Of a stretch of DNA of 6,817 nt, positions 6,357 through 6,817 are shown one piece after another. The DNA lies in NCBI GenBank assembly GCA_023262365.1, contig JALRBF010000094.1, positions 1 through 6,817 of the forward strand. Direction: 5' to 3'. Source of the DNA: Burkholderiaceae bacterium (GTDB taxonomy: Bacteria; Pseudomonadota; Gammaproteobacteria; Burkholderiales; Burkholderiaceae_C). Every line of letters begins with the position of its first letter. The first letter of the stretch is position 1. Below the pieces are notes generated by a model. That model was not told the origin of the DNA. It saw only the letters and a list, made by a program, of their open reading frames with translations, and did no database searches. Both the position numbers and the translations under genes were made by a program.

Positions 6357-6817
6357 GCGCCGGCCAGCGCGGCGCGCATGGCCGAGACCACGCCGGCGTA
6401 GTCGGGCTGGCCAAAGATGGCGCTGCCGGCCACGAAAGTGTCGGCCCCGGCGCGGGCCACCGCAGCGATGTTCTCGGGCTTGATGCCGCCATCCACCTCC
6501 AACCGGATGTCCTTGCCACAGGCGTCGATGCGCGCGCGGGCTTGCTCGATTTTGCGCAGCGCCGCATCAATAAAGCCCTGGCCACCAAAGCCGGGGTTGA
6601 CGCTCATGATCAGCACCAAATCGATGTCGTCGATGAGCCAGTCGAGCACATCAAGTGGCTGGGCCGGGTTAAACACCACGCCGGCCTGGCAACCCGCGGC
6701 CTTGATGGCTTGCACGCTGCGGTGGGCGTGGGCCGTGGCGTCGGGGTGAAAGCTGATGAGGTTGGCCCCAGCCTGGGCAAACGCCTGCGCCAGCGCATCC
6801 ACCGGCTGCACCATCAG
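6353..6817 (-). CDS. rpe: Ribulose-phosphate 3-epimerase, 5' part outside window
   Basis: The window holds the last 154 residues of a protein that is usually about 220-230 long, so roughly 70 N-terminal residues are missing. The enzyme interconverts ribulose 5-phosphate and xylulose 5-phosphate in the pentose phosphate and Calvin cycles. Visible landmarks, numbered from the first visible residue, are LMVQPVD at 1-7; ISFHPDA at 21-27, whose His is a metal ligand in the family; [14 protein letters not shown] at 70-83; LEVDGGI at 106-112 with the catalytic and metal-binding Asp; and [14 protein letters not shown] at 123-136 with the phosphate-binding Gly. The TGA stop lies within the trpE ATGA junction. 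Ribose phosphate supply links it loosely to PRPP use by TrpD, but rpe next to trpE is mainly a conserved gene-order habit. In many relatives gph lies between them; here it does not. Confidence 0.96.
   Translation of the reverse strand: MMVQPVDALAQAFAQAGANLISFHPDATAHAHRSVQAIKAAGCQAGVVFNPAQPLDVLDWLIDDIDLVLIMSVNPGFGGQGFIDAALRKIEQARARIDACGKDIRLEVDGGIKPENIAAVARAGADTFVAGSAIFGQPDYAGVVSAMRAALAGA

Noticed and set aside
5589..6401. 270-codon open frame on the plus strand opposite trpE
   Set aside because: It is entirely antisense to a clearly conserved trpE and has no recognisable motifs. Long antisense frames are expected in GC-rich coding DNA.
6357..6450. trp leader peptide or attenuator before trpE
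   Set aside because: This stretch is rpe coding sequence up to the overlapping stop. I see no short Trp-codon-rich frame with a terminator structure.

Overview
GC-rich bacterial chromosome segment whose protein-coding genes all read on the minus strand. Gene content and order point to a betaproteobacterium of the order Burkholderiales, most likely near the Comamonadaceae: trpE, trpG, trpD and trpC lie together behind rpe, with ung and a tRNA-Tyr/tRNA-Gly pair further downstream. The taxonomic placement is inferred from recalled gene order and protein style, not from a database search.

Layout in the direction of transcription, from the right edge leftwards: the 3' two thirds of rpe (pentose phosphate epimerase); trpE and trpG (two subunits of anthranilate synthase); trpD (anthranilate phosphoribosyltransferase); trpC (indole-3-glycerol-phosphate synthase); an unrecognised 476-residue, Trp- and His-rich helical protein with a TPR-like look; ung (uracil-DNA glycosylase); then tRNA-Tyr(GUA) and the 5' part of tRNA-Gly(UCC), which is cut by the left edge. 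Four of the six CDS junctions are 4-nt stop/start overlaps (rpe/trpE, trpE/trpG, trpD/trpC, unknown/ung). The remaining gaps are 37 and 52 nt. The protein-coding part therefore looks like one long transcription unit. A possible internal promoter precedes the unknown gene, and a separate extended -10 promoter candidate precedes the tRNAs.

TrpE and TrpG make anthranilate from chorismate and glutamine, TrpD adds phosphoribose from PRPP, and TrpC closes the indole ring after the TrpF isomerisation. trpF, trpB and trpA are not here, as expected for lineages with a split trp pathway. No trp leader peptide or attenuator can exist directly before trpE, because trpE starts inside the last codon of rpe. 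TrpE does carry the LLES element associated with feedback inhibition by tryptophan.

The main points for a second look are the uncharacterised Trp-rich protein between trpC and ung, and the direct rpe-trpE overlap where many relatives carry gph. I see no mobile element, CRISPR array, phage gene or clear novel multi-gene system. No stretch above 300 bases lacks a gene.
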